Source of the DNA: Chitiniphilus purpureus
GTDB lineage: Bacteria; Pseudomonadota; Gammaproteobacteria; Burkholderiales; Chitinibacteraceae
Assembly (NCBI RefSeq): GCF_025642115.1
Contig: NZ_CP106753.1
Coordinates: 4,093,501-4,157,500 of the forward strand
Direction: 5' to 3'
DNA length: 64,000 nucleotides
The translations under genes and the position numbers were made by a program. Positions 42,367 through 52,052 of the stretch are shown here, piece after piece; position 1 is the first letter of the stretch; every line of letters begins with the position of its first letter. The notes under the pieces were generated by a model, which worked only from the letters and a program-made list of their open reading frames with translations, was not told where the DNA came from and ran no database searches.

Positions 42367-44340
42367 ATGGCTCACACCTTGGTGGGTGCCGTGCCGGCGC
42401 GCGTTGCGCTGGCAGGGCTCGGTTGCGCAATCGTTTTGGGGCTGGCCAGCTGCGGCGGTGGCGGTGGCGGTGGTGAGGGCGGCAGCGGCGGTACAGGCAG
42501 CGAAACGCCCGGCAGCAACGCGCCTCCCCCTGCACCGGTGGATGCCCTGCCGGCGCCGCCGCTGCCGGTTTCGAGCGCCTTGCCCAGCATTTCCAGGATG
42601 CAGTGGAATGAAACGGCGGTGCGCAATATCCTGCGCACCTTCGCCTATGGCAGCAACGCCACCGATGCGCAGATCGCCGCCTGGGCGGCGCAGGACCCGC
42701 ATGCTGCCATCGTCGAGATGCTGACCTTCACGCCATTCAATTCCAGGCTCTCACCGGCATTGGGCGTCAAGGGGACCGACCCGCTGCGCAGCACCGGCGG
42801 CACACTCGCCGGTCTGTCGGCCTATTGGAGCGGTGCGCAGAGCCCACTCCTGCCGACCAACCGCACCAGTTTCAGCATCGGGCTGGACTGGGGCGGGCTG
42901 CAGTACACCGGCCTGCAGGCCGGCGCCACGCCGGGGCTCAACCCTTTCCTGCACCGCGTGCTGTTCTGGGAAACCAACTACCACCTCGTCACCAACCAGG
43001 AGGCCGGCGTGGCACGCCAGCAGATCGGCGCGCTCTACGACACCTTGTTGAAATCGTTGTCCGCGGGCGAGACCTACTCGCGCACCCTGGCACGCGCCGC
43101 GATGTCCGCCGCGGTGGCGCGCCAATATGGCCACCTACGCAATACCTACGACAACGTGAAAGGGGTGTTCCGCGGCAACGAGGATTTCGCACGCGAGTTC
43201 CATCAGCTGTTCTTCGGCATCCTGGGCACCAGCCGGCTGGAAGACGTGACGCCGCGCCAGGCCGGGGAGGACAGCTACCACGAAGTGGTGACCATCAAGA
43301 ACACCGCCAAGGTGCTGACCGGGATGACCGAGCCGAGCGAGGACGCTCCGGAACTGGTGTTCGACGCCAATACGCACCATCGGGGCACGCTGGAGGTGCT
43401 GCACGCGCCGATCAATGGGGCCACGGCGCGTGAAAAGCTGTTCGCGCTGGCCGAAGTGGCGATCCGCCATGCCGACTCGGAAGACAATCTGCCGGTCAAG
43501 ATCATCAGCGGGCTGGCCAACGACCGGCTCACCAGCGCCGATATCGCGCAACTGCGCGCCTATTGGAAAAACATGGGTCAGGACAAGCGCCTGCTCGATT
43601 TCCTGCGCACCTACGCCATCTCACAGCAGTTCCACCGCGCCGACCGGCTGAAATACCTGACCCCGCTGGAACGCAACATGATCTTCCTGAACCGCTTTGC
43701 ACTCAGCCGCCAGGACAGCGAGCTGGTCACCTGGTTCTCGCCGATCGCACTGGTGAACTGGGAGGAAGGCTTCGTGCCGTTCTCACCGGTGCACAACGTG
43801 TTCGGCCATGAGACCGGCGAGGAGACCTCGGTGTCGGCCGACCATTTCCGCACCGTGTACAACCGCAGCATCGACGGCATCTGGCGGATCAACCGGGTCG
43901 ACGGCGACGGCAATGTCGAGCTGACCGCCCAGGCGCCGGGCTGGGAAAAGAACTGGCGTCTCGCGGCACCGACCCACGTGGACCGCACCTGGCGCACCGC
44001 CCAGGTGGCCGAATGGCTGTGGCAGCGTTTCATCGGCGGGCTGACCGGCTTTGGCAACCATGAGCGGCTCTATGTCTACAGCCTGCTGGGCAGCGGCCGC
44101 GACGCCGGCTTCTACTGCACCGGCAACGGTGCGGCGGGCACCGACCCCGAGTACGTGTTTCGCGACAGCGACTTCCTGCCGGGTGGCCTTGGCACGCGCT
44201 GCCTGTCGCAGTTGGCCGATCAGCCGCTGGCACTGGCCGCGACCGACACGGTGCAGCGGCGCGACGCCAACCGCCGCATCGCCTACGCGATCGCCTTCCT
44301 GTCTGCCATTCCGCACGCCCACGTGGCGCGCGGCGAATAA
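42367..44340 (+). CDS. DUF1800 family lipoprotein
   Basis: 657 residues. The signal peptide ends in a lipobox (LGLASC, Cys29), followed by a Gly-rich and Pro-rich linker. The DUF1800 region starts near residue 75 (NILRTFAYGSNATDAQIAAW) and includes REFHQLFFGILGTSRLEDVT and HHRGTLEVLHAPI. DUF1800 and DUF1501 proteins are usually encoded as adjacent pairs, as here; their role is not established, although links to surface or secreted structures are reported. The lipobox places it at a membrane facing the periplasm or outside. Confidence 0.88.
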   Translation: MAHTLVGAVPARVALAGLGCAIVLGLASCGGGGGGGEGGSGGTGSETPGSNAPPPAPVDALPAPPLPVSSALPSISRMQWNETAVRNILRTFAYGSNATDAQIAAWAAQDPHAAIVEMLTFTPFNSRLSPALGVKGTDPLRSTGGTLAGLSAYWSGAQSPLLPTNRTSFSIGLDWGGLQYTGLQAGATPGLNPFLHRVLFWETNYHLVTNQEAGVARQQIGALYDTLLKSLSAGETYSRTLARAAMSAAVARQYGHLRNTYDNVKGVFRGNEDFAREFHQLFFGILGTSRLEDVTPRQAGEDSYHEVVTIKNTAKVLTGMTEPSEDAPELVFDANTHHRGTLEVLHAPINGATAREKLFALAEVAIRHADSEDNLPVKIISGLANDRLTSADIAQLRAYWKNMGQDKRLLDFLRTYAISQQFHRADRLKYLTPLERNMIFLNRFALSRQDSELVTWFSPIALVNWEEGFVPFSPVHNVFGHETGEETSVSADHFRTVYNRSIDGIWRINRVDGDGNVELTAQAPGWEKNWRLAAPTHVDRTWRTAQVAEWLWQRFIGGLTGFGNHERLYVYSLLGSGRDAGFYCTGNGAAGTDPEYVFRDSDFLPGGLGTRCLSQLADQPLALAATDTVQRRDANRRIAYAIAFLSAIPHAHVARGE

Positions 44341-44352
44341 CGGAGCACCACC

Positions 44353-45810
44353 ATGCATCGTCGTGACTTCCTGCGCCTGGGCCTGCTGGCCGGCGGCCTA
44401 TATGCCTGCCCGGGCCTGATCCTGCCGGCCCAGGCTGCGGTGACCCTGGGCCGGCGTACCCTGGTCTCGGTGACCCTGGCCGGCGGCCCCGATTTCCGAC
44501 ATCTGTTCGCCCCAGGCATCGCCGCCAACCAACCGGCCGACAGCTATGCCGCCCGGTGGTGGGCCGCCCGCGCCGCCAGCCAGGGCATCGCCGTCGCCCA
44601 GCGCAATATCGCCGGCTACGCCCAGCGCTACACCAGTGCCTACCTGTCGCTCAACCAGCCCGGCACGGCCGTGTCCGCCGGCGCCGGCATCCTTGCCAGC
44701 TGCGGCTGGCTCAAGGAGCAATGGGATGCCGGCAATGTGGCGATGATCCACAACGTGATCGGCGCCACCTCGCGCGACCATGCGCATTCGCTGCTGGTGA
44801 TGGACCAGGGCGACCGCGGCAGCGGGGCGATCGATCGCAAGCCGGGCTGGGGTGGCCGGCTCGCGGCGCTGCTGGGCGGCACCGCACGCGTCGGCGCGCT
44901 GACCAAGACACCGCGCCCGTTCTGTCTTGCGCCCAGCGGCAACGGCCAGCCGCCGAATGCCGACCTGGTGCTCAACCTGGCCAATTCGCGCAAGCTTGCG
45001 CTGGCCGAGCGGGTGACCAATCCGAACGATCCGGTGTGGAAGCAGACCGGTTCCGAACTGGTGCTGGCACGCAGTCTCAAGTCCTACTACGCCGGCCGCA
45101 ACTTCAACGGCGACCCCGCGCTCGCCCGGCTCGCCCGGCATGAGCGCGCATTGCGCGAGCTGGGGGCGCAGGTCACCGCCCAGCTCGGCGGCGGCGAGAC
45201 CCTGACCGACGGCGCCCGGCTGCCGGTGCCGGACGCGATCCGGGCGCTCTACTCCGATGTCGCCGTGCCCTACCCGAGCCGTTATTGGGGGGGGCAGATC
45301 CGCAACCTGCACGATGTGCTGGCCCTGTCCGGCGTCGTCAACACCCCGGTGCTGTCGATGGAATACGGCGGCTGGGATACGCACAAGCTGCAACGCGACG
45401 ATATCGAGGGCAATTTCATCGACCTGTTCGGCAAGGGGCGCGGCTTCGATCTGCTGTGGCAGAACCTGGACGCCACTGCGCGGCGCAACCTTGTGCTGGT
45501 GATCTACGGTGAATTCGGCCGCCAGCTGGCCGCCAACGGTGACCAGGGCACCGACCACGGCCGCGGCAACGCGGTACTGGTGATCGGTGAATCGGTGAAG
45601 GGCGGGATGTATGGCACCCCTTTCCCCGAGCGGGAGATCCCGCTGTTCGCCCGCGGCCTGAACGATGACATCCAGGGGCTGACCGGGGTGGAGCATGTGT
45701 TCGGCGCCGTCGCCGACTGGGTGGCCGGGGGCAGTACCGGCAACAACGTCGTCAACCGCAGCAACGCACTGATCGAAAGCGGGCTGAGGCTGGACCAGCT
45801 GTTCGCCTGA
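44353..45810 (+). CDS. DUF1501 family protein with Tat-like signal
   Basis: 485 residues, 12 bases after the DUF1800 gene with GGAGCACC upstream. It starts MHRRDFLRLGLLAGGLYA, a twin-arginine type signal. The mature part is sulfatase-like: LVSVTLAGGPDFRHLF, RDHAHSLLVMDQGD, YGGWDTHKLQ, YGEFGRQ and GTDHGRGNAVLVIG, the usual DUF1501 landmarks. The His and Asp residues could bind metal. The protein is probably exported folded. It works with the DUF1800 partner; substrate unknown. A loose inverted repeat at ~45822-45869 lies between it and the convergent topoisomerase gene. Confidence 0.88.
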   Translation: MHRRDFLRLGLLAGGLYACPGLILPAQAAVTLGRRTLVSVTLAGGPDFRHLFAPGIAANQPADSYAARWWAARAASQGIAVAQRNIAGYAQRYTSAYLSLNQPGTAVSAGAGILASCGWLKEQWDAGNVAMIHNVIGATSRDHAHSLLVMDQGDRGSGAIDRKPGWGGRLAALLGGTARVGALTKTPRPFCLAPSGNGQPPNADLVLNLANSRKLALAERVTNPNDPVWKQTGSELVLARSLKSYYAGRNFNGDPALARLARHERALRELGAQVTAQLGGGETLTDGARLPVPDAIRALYSDVAVPYPSRYWGGQIRNLHDVLALSGVVNTPVLSMEYGGWDTHKLQRDDIEGNFIDLFGKGRGFDLLWQNLDATARRNLVLVIYGEFGRQLAANGDQGTDHGRGNAVLVIGESVKGGMYGTPFPEREIPLFARGLNDDIQGLTGVEHVFGAVADWVAGGSTGNNVVNRSNALIESGLRLDQLFA

Positions 45811-45894
45811 TCCCCGCGCCGCATTCCGCCGGCACCGCCATGGGGTGATGCCGGTGCCGGATGCGGTGCCCGTGCAGGCCGGGTCTCGGCGATG

Positions 45895-46905
45895 CTAGTC
45901 GGCGCGTGCCTCGATCAGCGCAAGCGTCACCCGCTCGGTCCGGTCAAGCCCGCGCACACGCGGCAGCCCCGGCGGCTCACGCCCGTCGCACCACGCGTTG
46001 GCGAAGTGCGTCAGCACCGCCGGATGGATGTACGCGCTGCGGCAGACCGCCGGCGTGTTGCCGAGCCGGCCGGCCACGGCATCGACAATGGCCTTGGTGC
46101 AGCGCTTGGCCTCGGTGGCGTTGCGACAGGGCGGATGGGCAAGGCACAGCGCGGTGGCCTCGCGCGTGGCGCCCCAGGTGCGGAAATCCTTGGCGGTCGC
46201 CTGCGTGCCGCTCGCGTCGCGCAGGTAGTCGTTCACATCGGTCGACGTCAGCCGCCGCACCACCCCCTGCGCGTCGCGATAGCGGAACACCTGGGCGCCG
46301 GGCAGCTCCATGCAGCGGCGCAGCACGCCGGCCAGGGTGCGGTCGCGGAACTGGATGCGGTGCTCCACGCCGGACTTGCCGCGAAACCGCAGTTGCACGA
46401 CGCTGCTGCCCAGTTGCACGTGCCGCTTGCGCAGCGTGGTCAGCCCGAAGCTGCGGTTGGCACGCGCGTATTCCTCATTGCCCACCCGCACCAGGGTCGC
46501 TTCCAGCAGCCGCACCAGTGCCGCCAGCACCTTGCTGCGCGGCAGGCCATGCGCCGCCAGATCGCGTGCCACCCGTTGGCGCAGGCGCGGCAAGGCGCGG
46601 GCGAACCGCGCCAGATGCGCGAACTTGTCGGCTGCGCGATGCACCTGCCATTCCTCGTGATAGCGGTATTGCTTGCGCCCCTTGCTGTCGTAACCGGTCG
46701 CCTGCAGATGACCATGCGGCACCATGCAGATCCAGACCCGCTCCCATGCCGGGGGAATCGCCAGCGCACGGATGCGTGCCAGGATCGCAGGATCGCGCAC
46801 ATTGGCGCCATCCGGGTCCACGTAGCGGAAGCCGCGCCCGCAGCGTATCCGCCGGTAGCCAGGCGCATCCGCCGACACCCGGACCAGTTCCGGCGGCTCG
46901 ATCAT
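45895..46905 (-). CDS. Poxvirus-type DNA topoisomerase IB
   Basis: 336 residues. The N-terminal domain has GRGFRYVDPDGANVRD and IPPAWERVWI; the catalytic domain has YHEEWQVHRAADKF, GNEEYARANRSFGLTTLRKRHV, FRGKSGVEH, KDFRTWGAT and the nucleophile Tyr292 in CRSAYIHP. It relaxes supercoils through a 3'-phosphotyrosine intermediate. Bacterial type IB enzymes are accessory. The ATG overlaps the stop of a sensor kinase gene (ATGA), an unusual partner. Confidence 0.95.
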   Translation of the reverse strand: MIEPPELVRVSADAPGYRRIRCGRGFRYVDPDGANVRDPAILARIRALAIPPAWERVWICMVPHGHLQATGYDSKGRKQYRYHEEWQVHRAADKFAHLARFARALPRLRQRVARDLAAHGLPRSKVLAALVRLLEATLVRVGNEEYARANRSFGLTTLRKRHVQLGSSVVQLRFRGKSGVEHRIQFRDRTLAGVLRRCMELPGAQVFRYRDAQGVVRRLTSTDVNDYLRDASGTQATAKDFRTWGATREATALCLAHPPCRNATEAKRCTKAIVDAVAGRLGNTPAVCRSAYIHPAVLTHFANAWCDGREPPGLPRVRGLDRTERVTLALIEARAD

Positions 46906-48527
46906 GCGTCGGCCGCGGGCGGCATGGAGGGTGTCGCCGGGATGCGCGCCAGGATGGCGGTTCCCTGGCCGGGCTGGCTGCGTACCTTGAATTCGCCGCC
47001 GAAGGCAAGCACGCGCTGCTCCATCCCGATCAAGCCGTGATGGCCGATCGGCCGGGCACGCAGATCGGCCGGATCGAAGCCCACACCGTCGTCGCGCACC
47101 GTCAGCACACTCCAGCCATCCTGGGTGCCGAGCGTCACCTGCAGCGTGGTCGCCTGTGCATACTTGGCCACATTGGTCAGTGCCTCCTGCGCAATGCGGT
47201 ACAGCGCCAGCGCGGCGTCGTCCTCCGGCGGCAGCAAGCCGCTGCCCACGTCGAACTGCACCTGCCAGCCGTTGCGCGCGCCCTGCTCGTCCAGCAACAT
47301 CGCCAGCGCATCACGCAGGCCCAGATGCCGTAGCGCGGAGGGACGCAGGTCTTCGATCAGACGGCGCTTCATCGCGATGCCGTCATCCAGCAGCGACAAT
47401 GCCCGCACCAGTTTTTCCAGCACGGCCGGAGCGGCACCGGTGAGCTGACGCTTGATCCACGACAGGTCAAGCTTGATCGCGGTCAGCAACGAGCCCAGCT
47501 CGTCGTGCAGTTCGCGCGCCAGCCGGTGCCGTTCGTCCTCGCTCACCCGCTGCAGATAGCCTGCAAGTTCGGAGAGCTTGTGCGTGCGCTCCTGCACCCG
47601 CTGTTCCAGCACCTCGCGATAGCGCGCCAGTTCGTCCTCGATCTGCTTTTGCTCGGTGATGTCATGCCCTTGCACGAAGATGCCCGAGACATGGCCGTCC
47701 TGCTCCACCACCGGCTGGCAGACCAGATCGACGAAGACCTGCACCGGCCCGCCGTCCTTGGCATTGCGGCGCAGCCGGGCGCTCAGGCCGCGCGCCACGA
47801 AGGGCTGGCCGGTGGCGAATACCCGATCCAGCGCATCGAGCAGGCTGCGCGGCCGCAGCTCGGCCAATGCTTCGCGCACCGGCCGCCCCAACAGCGGCCG
47901 GGCCCCCACCAGGCGCGAAAACGCTTCGTTGGTCAATTCGAAGACATGCGTAGGGCCGCGCAGCACGCACATGAAGCCGGGCGCCTGGGCAAACAGACGG
48001 CGCAGATGGCGCGATTCGGCGTTGAGCAGGTCGTTGAGCTGCTGCATCTGCTCGGCGCGGCGCAGCACCTGGCCGCTGAGGGTGGCGGGCAGCGCACTAT
48101 GGCGCGTCGCCGTCCGGTTGAGCTTGAGCCGCTGCAACGCGGTGATGTCCTCGACCAGCTGGATCACCTGGACCACGCTCCCGTCCGGCCCATGCACCGG
48201 CACGTGCGCACAGCTCCAGTAGCGATCGTCGAATACCGGCCTGTCGTCTTCCTGGTAGAGCAGGATCTTGTAGTGCAACAGCGGGATGACATCGCCGACA
48301 CCATGGTCGCGCACCCGCTCCAGCGAGCGTTGCAGTTGGCGTTGCGCCGCGTCGTCCAGCGCATCGGGGGCGCAGGGATACGCCTCGAACAGATAGCGGC
48401 CGATCAGGGTGGAGGCCGGGCGGCCGGTGACCGCCAGATAGGCCCGGTTTGCCGCGATGATCACAAAATCACGGTCCATCACCAGCAAGGGTGCGGGCGC
48501 GGCGTCGAAGAACGCTTGGTAATCCAT
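46902..48527 (-). CDS. PAS-PAS sensor kinase (HisKA_3 type)
   Basis: 541 residues from ATG 48527 (MDYQAFFDAAPAPLL); a GTG seven codons upstream is possible. Two PAS domains (residues ~5-130 and ~175-300, with VEDITALQRLK and GHDITEQKQIE tails) lead into a coiled coil and the dimerisation helix LARELHDELGSLLTAIKLDL, then the HATPase (EALTNVAKYAQA, DDGVGFDPADL). There is no membrane segment. It belongs to the NarX/UhpB-like family that pairs with LuxR-type regulators, such as the one at 49137. It follows a single receiver gene and is coupled to topoisomerase IB. Confidence 0.9.
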   Translation of the reverse strand: MDYQAFFDAAPAPLLVMDRDFVIIAANRAYLAVTGRPASTLIGRYLFEAYPCAPDALDDAAQRQLQRSLERVRDHGVGDVIPLLHYKILLYQEDDRPVFDDRYWSCAHVPVHGPDGSVVQVIQLVEDITALQRLKLNRTATRHSALPATLSGQVLRRAEQMQQLNDLLNAESRHLRRLFAQAPGFMCVLRGPTHVFELTNEAFSRLVGARPLLGRPVREALAELRPRSLLDALDRVFATGQPFVARGLSARLRRNAKDGGPVQVFVDLVCQPVVEQDGHVSGIFVQGHDITEQKQIEDELARYREVLEQRVQERTHKLSELAGYLQRVSEDERHRLARELHDELGSLLTAIKLDLSWIKRQLTGAAPAVLEKLVRALSLLDDGIAMKRRLIEDLRPSALRHLGLRDALAMLLDEQGARNGWQVQFDVGSGLLPPEDDAALALYRIAQEALTNVAKYAQATTLQVTLGTQDGWSVLTVRDDGVGFDPADLRARPIGHHGLIGMEQRVLAFGGEFKVRSQPGQGTAILARIPATPSMPPAADA

Positions 48528-48560
48528 CGGGTCGGCAGTGTGGGGCACGGGAGAAAGGGC

Positions 48561-48998
48561 TCAGGCGATGTGCCGCAGGCGCTCGGCTTCGGTCTCGATG
48601 GTCTGGATGGCCTGGTCAAAATGCAGCGACTTGTCGAAGAAATAGTCGACGCCCAATGCGCGCGCGCGCTGCTCATAGATCGGAAACGCATGGTTGGTCA
48701 GCACGACGCGCACCGGCGCCAGCGCCTCGCCGGCGTGGTTCTGGGCCAGGTAGCGCAACACCTCGAACCCGGTGCCCACTCGCAGTTCGAGATCGACCAC
48801 CAGCAGATCGAATGATTGCTGCTTGAGCTTGGAGACGGCCTCCTCGGCGGTGGCTGCGGTCGCTGCGAATACGATGTAATCAATGGCGGACAGCGCATCG
48901 ATCAGGGCCTCGCGGATCACATCGGAATCTTCGATCAGCATCACGCGCACCATCCGGGTGGCGATCTCATCCATTGCGGTTGTGGCTTCTGACATCAT
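48561..48998 (-). CDS. Single-domain response regulator
   Basis: 145 residues. The receiver has RVMLIEDSDVIREALIDAL, the acceptor Asp in LLVVDLELRVGTG, and the Lys in YFFDKSLHF; no output domain. A second ATG lies at 48995. It precedes the PAS-PAS kinase by ~30 bases in the same operon, so it is a likely phosphorylation or regulatory partner. Confidence 0.88.
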   Translation of the reverse strand: MMSEATTAMDEIATRMVRVMLIEDSDVIREALIDALSAIDYIVFAATAATAEEAVSKLKQQSFDLLVVDLELRVGTGFEVLRYLAQNHAGEALAPVRVVLTNHAFPIYEQRARALGVDYFFDKSLHFDQAIQTIETEAERLRHIA

Positions 48999-49136
48999 TC
49001 AACTGCATCTTCTCGTCTCGGGCCCGCACCCATGCGGCACGCGGTGCGTACGACTCGATAATGGGCACCCGCTCTCAGCCCAAGCACTGCATCCTCCCCG
49101 TAGGCAAAGCGCCTACCCCAACCTGCGCCATGGCGA

Positions 49137-49775
49137 TCAACTGATCAACTCGTTCTTGATGGCGTAGTAGGTCAGATCCGCATTGGTCTTGAGATTCATC
49201 TTTTCCAGCACCCGGGTACGGTAGGTGCTGACGGTCTTCACGCTAAGGAACAGCTCCTCGGCGATCTCGGTCGGCGACTTGCCGCTCGCCAGCTTGAAGA
49301 ACACCTGGAACTCCCGCTCGGACAGCGTCTCATGCAGCCGCTTTTCGCTCGGATGGGTCAGCTCGGTGGCCAACAGGTCAGCCAGCTCCATCGAGAGATA
49401 GCGGCGTCCGGCGCAGATCACGCGGATCGCACGGATGATCTCGTCCGGGTCCGCGTCCTTGGACAGGTAGCCACGGCAGCCCGACCGGATCAGGTTGAGC
49501 GCGTACTGTTCCTGGGCGAAGCCGGACAGGATCAGCACCGGCATCTGCGGGCAGATGCGCTGCAGATCGCGCAAGGTGTCCACGCCGTTCTTGTCGGGCA
49601 TGGAGATATCAAGGATGGCGATATCGAAGCTCTCCTTGCGCACGAGCTGCAGCGCTTCCAGCCCGGAAGCAGCTTCGCCGGCCACACCGAGGTCGTCTTC
49701 CAGTTCGATCAACGCCCTGAGGCCCGAGCGCACGATCTTGTGGTCATCCACGAGCAGTACGCGTTTTTTCATCAT
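49137..49775 (-). CDS. NarL/FixJ-type response regulator
   Basis: 212 residues from ATG 49775 (or 49772). The receiver has VLLVDDHKIVRSGLRALIE, the acceptor Asp in IAILDISMPDKNG, and SKDADPDEI. The C-terminal LuxR-type helix-turn-helix has LSEREFQVFFKLASGKSPTE and LFLSVKTVSTYRTRVLEKM. It is a DNA-binding transcription factor resembling UvrY/GacA. Likely kinases are the HisKA_3 proteins at 46902 and 50610, which flank it. Gene targets are unknown. Confidence 0.93.
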   Translation of the reverse strand: MMKKRVLLVDDHKIVRSGLRALIELEDDLGVAGEAASGLEALQLVRKESFDIAILDISMPDKNGVDTLRDLQRICPQMPVLILSGFAQEQYALNLIRSGCRGYLSKDADPDEIIRAIRVICAGRRYLSMELADLLATELTHPSEKRLHETLSEREFQVFFKLASGKSPTEIAEELFLSVKTVSTYRTRVLEKMNLKTNADLTYYAIKNELIS

Positions 49776-49824
49776 GTCGATGCAACTCCAAGATTCACTG
49801 CTACACGACAGTGTAGCGCCGCGC

Positions 49825-50361
49825 TCACGTGCGCTGCGCCAACCAATCGGATAGCGCCTCGGCATGCTCTTCTTGCGCGGCAAGGATGTCCTGCAACAAT
49901 CGCCACGTATCCCGCTCCCTGCCTTCGACCAGCCGGGCCAGCCGGCGGCAGGTATCGGCAGCGGCGCGTTCGGCAACAAGGCCGGCGCGCAGCATGTCGT
50001 CCAATGTCGTCGGCACGGGCTCGTCGGCCTGGCCATGGACCAGCAGGCCCACCGGCGAAAAATCGGGGGTACTGCCCAGCCGTACGATACGCTCCGCGAT
50101 GCGTTCGGCGTAGGCCGTCTTCTCGTCGGCCAAGCGCCTGAACTCAGCAGCGACCGCGACCGAGGCCCAACCACGTGCCACGACGGCGTAACCACGATAA
50201 CGCAAGGCACGGACCAATTCCGCACCCAGCAATTGATCGAGCACGGCAAGTGCACGTCGGTCGATGTCAGCGACGCGGCCGGTATGCCACTCCGAGGCTT
50301 GCGCCTGTCCGGCATGCCTATGCGGCTGGCCTGTCCGGGCATGAAATCCGGAAGCAACCAT
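49825..50361 (-). CDS. Bacterioferritin-like protein with altered metal site
   Basis: 178 residues from ATG 50361 with GGAGG 6 bases upstream. From residue ~40 it follows the bacterioferritin four-helix pattern: VLDQLLGAELVRALRYRGY, LADEKTAYAERIAERI, VAERAAADTCRRLARLVEG and AQEEHAEALSDWL. In a by-eye alignment some ferroxidase ligands are kept (the first Glu, the Glu of helix C, the final His) while the E..H pair of helix B is not obvious. It may store or bind iron or serve as a stress protein. It has a disordered ~35-residue N-terminal extension. It lies upstream of the NarL-type regulator. Confidence 0.6.
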   Translation of the reverse strand: MVASGFHARTGQPHRHAGQAQASEWHTGRVADIDRRALAVLDQLLGAELVRALRYRGYAVVARGWASVAVAAEFRRLADEKTAYAERIAERIVRLGSTPDFSPVGLLVHGQADEPVPTTLDDMLRAGLVAERAAADTCRRLARLVEGRERDTWRLLQDILAAQEEHAEALSDWLAQRT

Positions 50362-50609
50362 ACGCTCCTCCTTGCCGTCACGTGCTGCTGCGCCGCAATC
50401 AGCTGGTATGTTATAAGCGGGAGGGTCGGACAGCGCGGCGAAGTGCTTCATCAGGCACCGCCAACCCGCCGCCGGGGCAGAGGGATACAGCGCCCCCGCC
50501 ACCCCTCTTGTATCTTGTTGCGGAATTTACGATGCCGGCTCACGCCGCAGTAGGCGGCACGGACTGAAGGTTTTGTCAGAATCCACTGACAAGGACTCCT
50601 ACAAAAACA

Positions 50610-52052
50610 ATGAAACAGCTGTTGGACAAAGCTTACGCAGTGGCGCGCCAGCTCGGCTGGCGCCTCTGCCTGACGCTGCTCGCCTGTATCGTCTCGGCGC
50701 TGCTGTCGTTCGGCATCCATGTGATGTGGATCGAACACTCCGAAGCGCAGTTGCGGGCCATGGTGGCCACCCGGGCGCGGCTCGAACTCCTTGCCCGGAT
50801 CGACAGTGCGCTGGTGCGCGCCGAAAGCGCGCAGCGTGGCTACCTCATCATGGGCAACAGCAGCTATCTCGCACCCTACGACCGGCGCGCCGAGGAGGCA
50901 CGCAATGCGCTGGCGCGGCTGCAGGAGGACGTGTCGCGCGATCCGGCCGCCCGGCAACGACTGGCGGCGGCATTGCGCCGGCTGACGCTGATGGCAGGCG
51001 AACGGCTGGCGGAGATGGATCTGACCATCCGCTTCGTCCGCCAGGGGAGCCTGGACCAGGCCCACCATATCATCGCCACCGGGGCCGGGCTCAGGAAAAG
51101 CCTACAGATCTCCGGCGCGATCGAGGCATTGACCGGCTTCGAACAGCAATATCTGCAAGGGCAGCGCAGTGGCCGCAAGGCGCAGATGCATCTGATGTTC
51201 ATCTCGCTGGCCGCCACCGCGTTGTTGACCGTGCTGCTGGTGCTGCTGACCGTGCAGCGACTACTGCGCGAATTAGCCCGGCGCCAACGCGAAACGGACG
51301 AGCTGGCGCGCCACCAGGCTGAACTGGACCGGCTGGTCCAGGAACGCACCGTGCAGATGGAAAAGCTGGCGATCGAATACCAGGTGGACGTGGAGCGCGA
51401 GCGCTACAAGCTTTCCCGCGAGCTGCACGACGAGCTGGGAGCTATCCTCACCGCCACCAAGATCGACCTGTCCTGGATTCAGCGCCAGATCAAGGACAAC
51501 TACCCGCTGGTGGTGGACAAGCTCAACAAGACATTGCGCAACCTGGATCAGGGCATCCAGTTCAAGCGCCAGGTGGTACAGGCCCTGCATCCGACCCTGC
51601 TCTCGACATTCGGGCTCACCGCGGCAATCCGGGCGCACGCGGAAGAAGCCGCGCAGCGCAGCAACTGGACGCTGACCCTCAACCTGCCCGATGGCACCGA
51701 ACGGGTGGACGACGTGCTCGCGCTGATCGTCTACCGGGTGCTGCAGGAGACGCTGAACAATGCGGCCAAATACGCACAGGCCGACCATGTATCGATCAGC
51801 CTGATCAGCGACGACGACTATCTGAAGCTGGAAATCGAAGACAACGGCGTCGGCATGAACCTGCAACGCCTGCCCGAAGGCACGCATGGGCTGCAGGGGA
51901 TGCGCCACCGGGTGATCGCGGTGGGCGGCAAGATCGATATCCACAGCGAACCGGGCCGCGGTGTATTTACCTGTGCGCTGATTCCCAAGACCATCCGCAG
52001 CACCCGCAGCGGGCCGAATGCTATAGCGCCTGCCGATGTAAGAAACGTTTGA
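50610..52052 (+). CDS. CHASE3 sensor kinase (HisKA_3 type)
   Basis: 480 residues. Membrane segments near 18-40 and 195-217 enclose a CHASE3-like sensor (ESAQRGYLIMGNSSYLAPYD). A coiled coil leads into the dimerisation helix LSRELHDELGAILTATKIDLSW and the HATPase (ETLNNAAKYAQADHVSI, EDNGVGMNL). The kinase core is close to that of the kinase at 46902, so the two are probably paralogs. It is divergent from the bacterioferritin-like gene and the NarL-type regulator, its likely partner. Its last 32 bases overlap the convergent gene at 52021. Confidence 0.92.
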   Translation: MKQLLDKAYAVARQLGWRLCLTLLACIVSALLSFGIHVMWIEHSEAQLRAMVATRARLELLARIDSALVRAESAQRGYLIMGNSSYLAPYDRRAEEARNALARLQEDVSRDPAARQRLAAALRRLTLMAGERLAEMDLTIRFVRQGSLDQAHHIIATGAGLRKSLQISGAIEALTGFEQQYLQGQRSGRKAQMHLMFISLAATALLTVLLVLLTVQRLLRELARRQRETDELARHQAELDRLVQERTVQMEKLAIEYQVDVERERYKLSRELHDELGAILTATKIDLSWIQRQIKDNYPLVVDKLNKTLRNLDQGIQFKRQVVQALHPTLLSTFGLTAAIRAHAEEAAQRSNWTLTLNLPDGTERVDDVLALIVYRVLQETLNNAAKYAQADHVSISLISDDDYLKLEIEDNGVGMNLQRLPEGTHGLQGMRHRVIAVGGKIDIHSEPGRGVFTCALIPKTIRSTRSGPNAIAPADVRNV

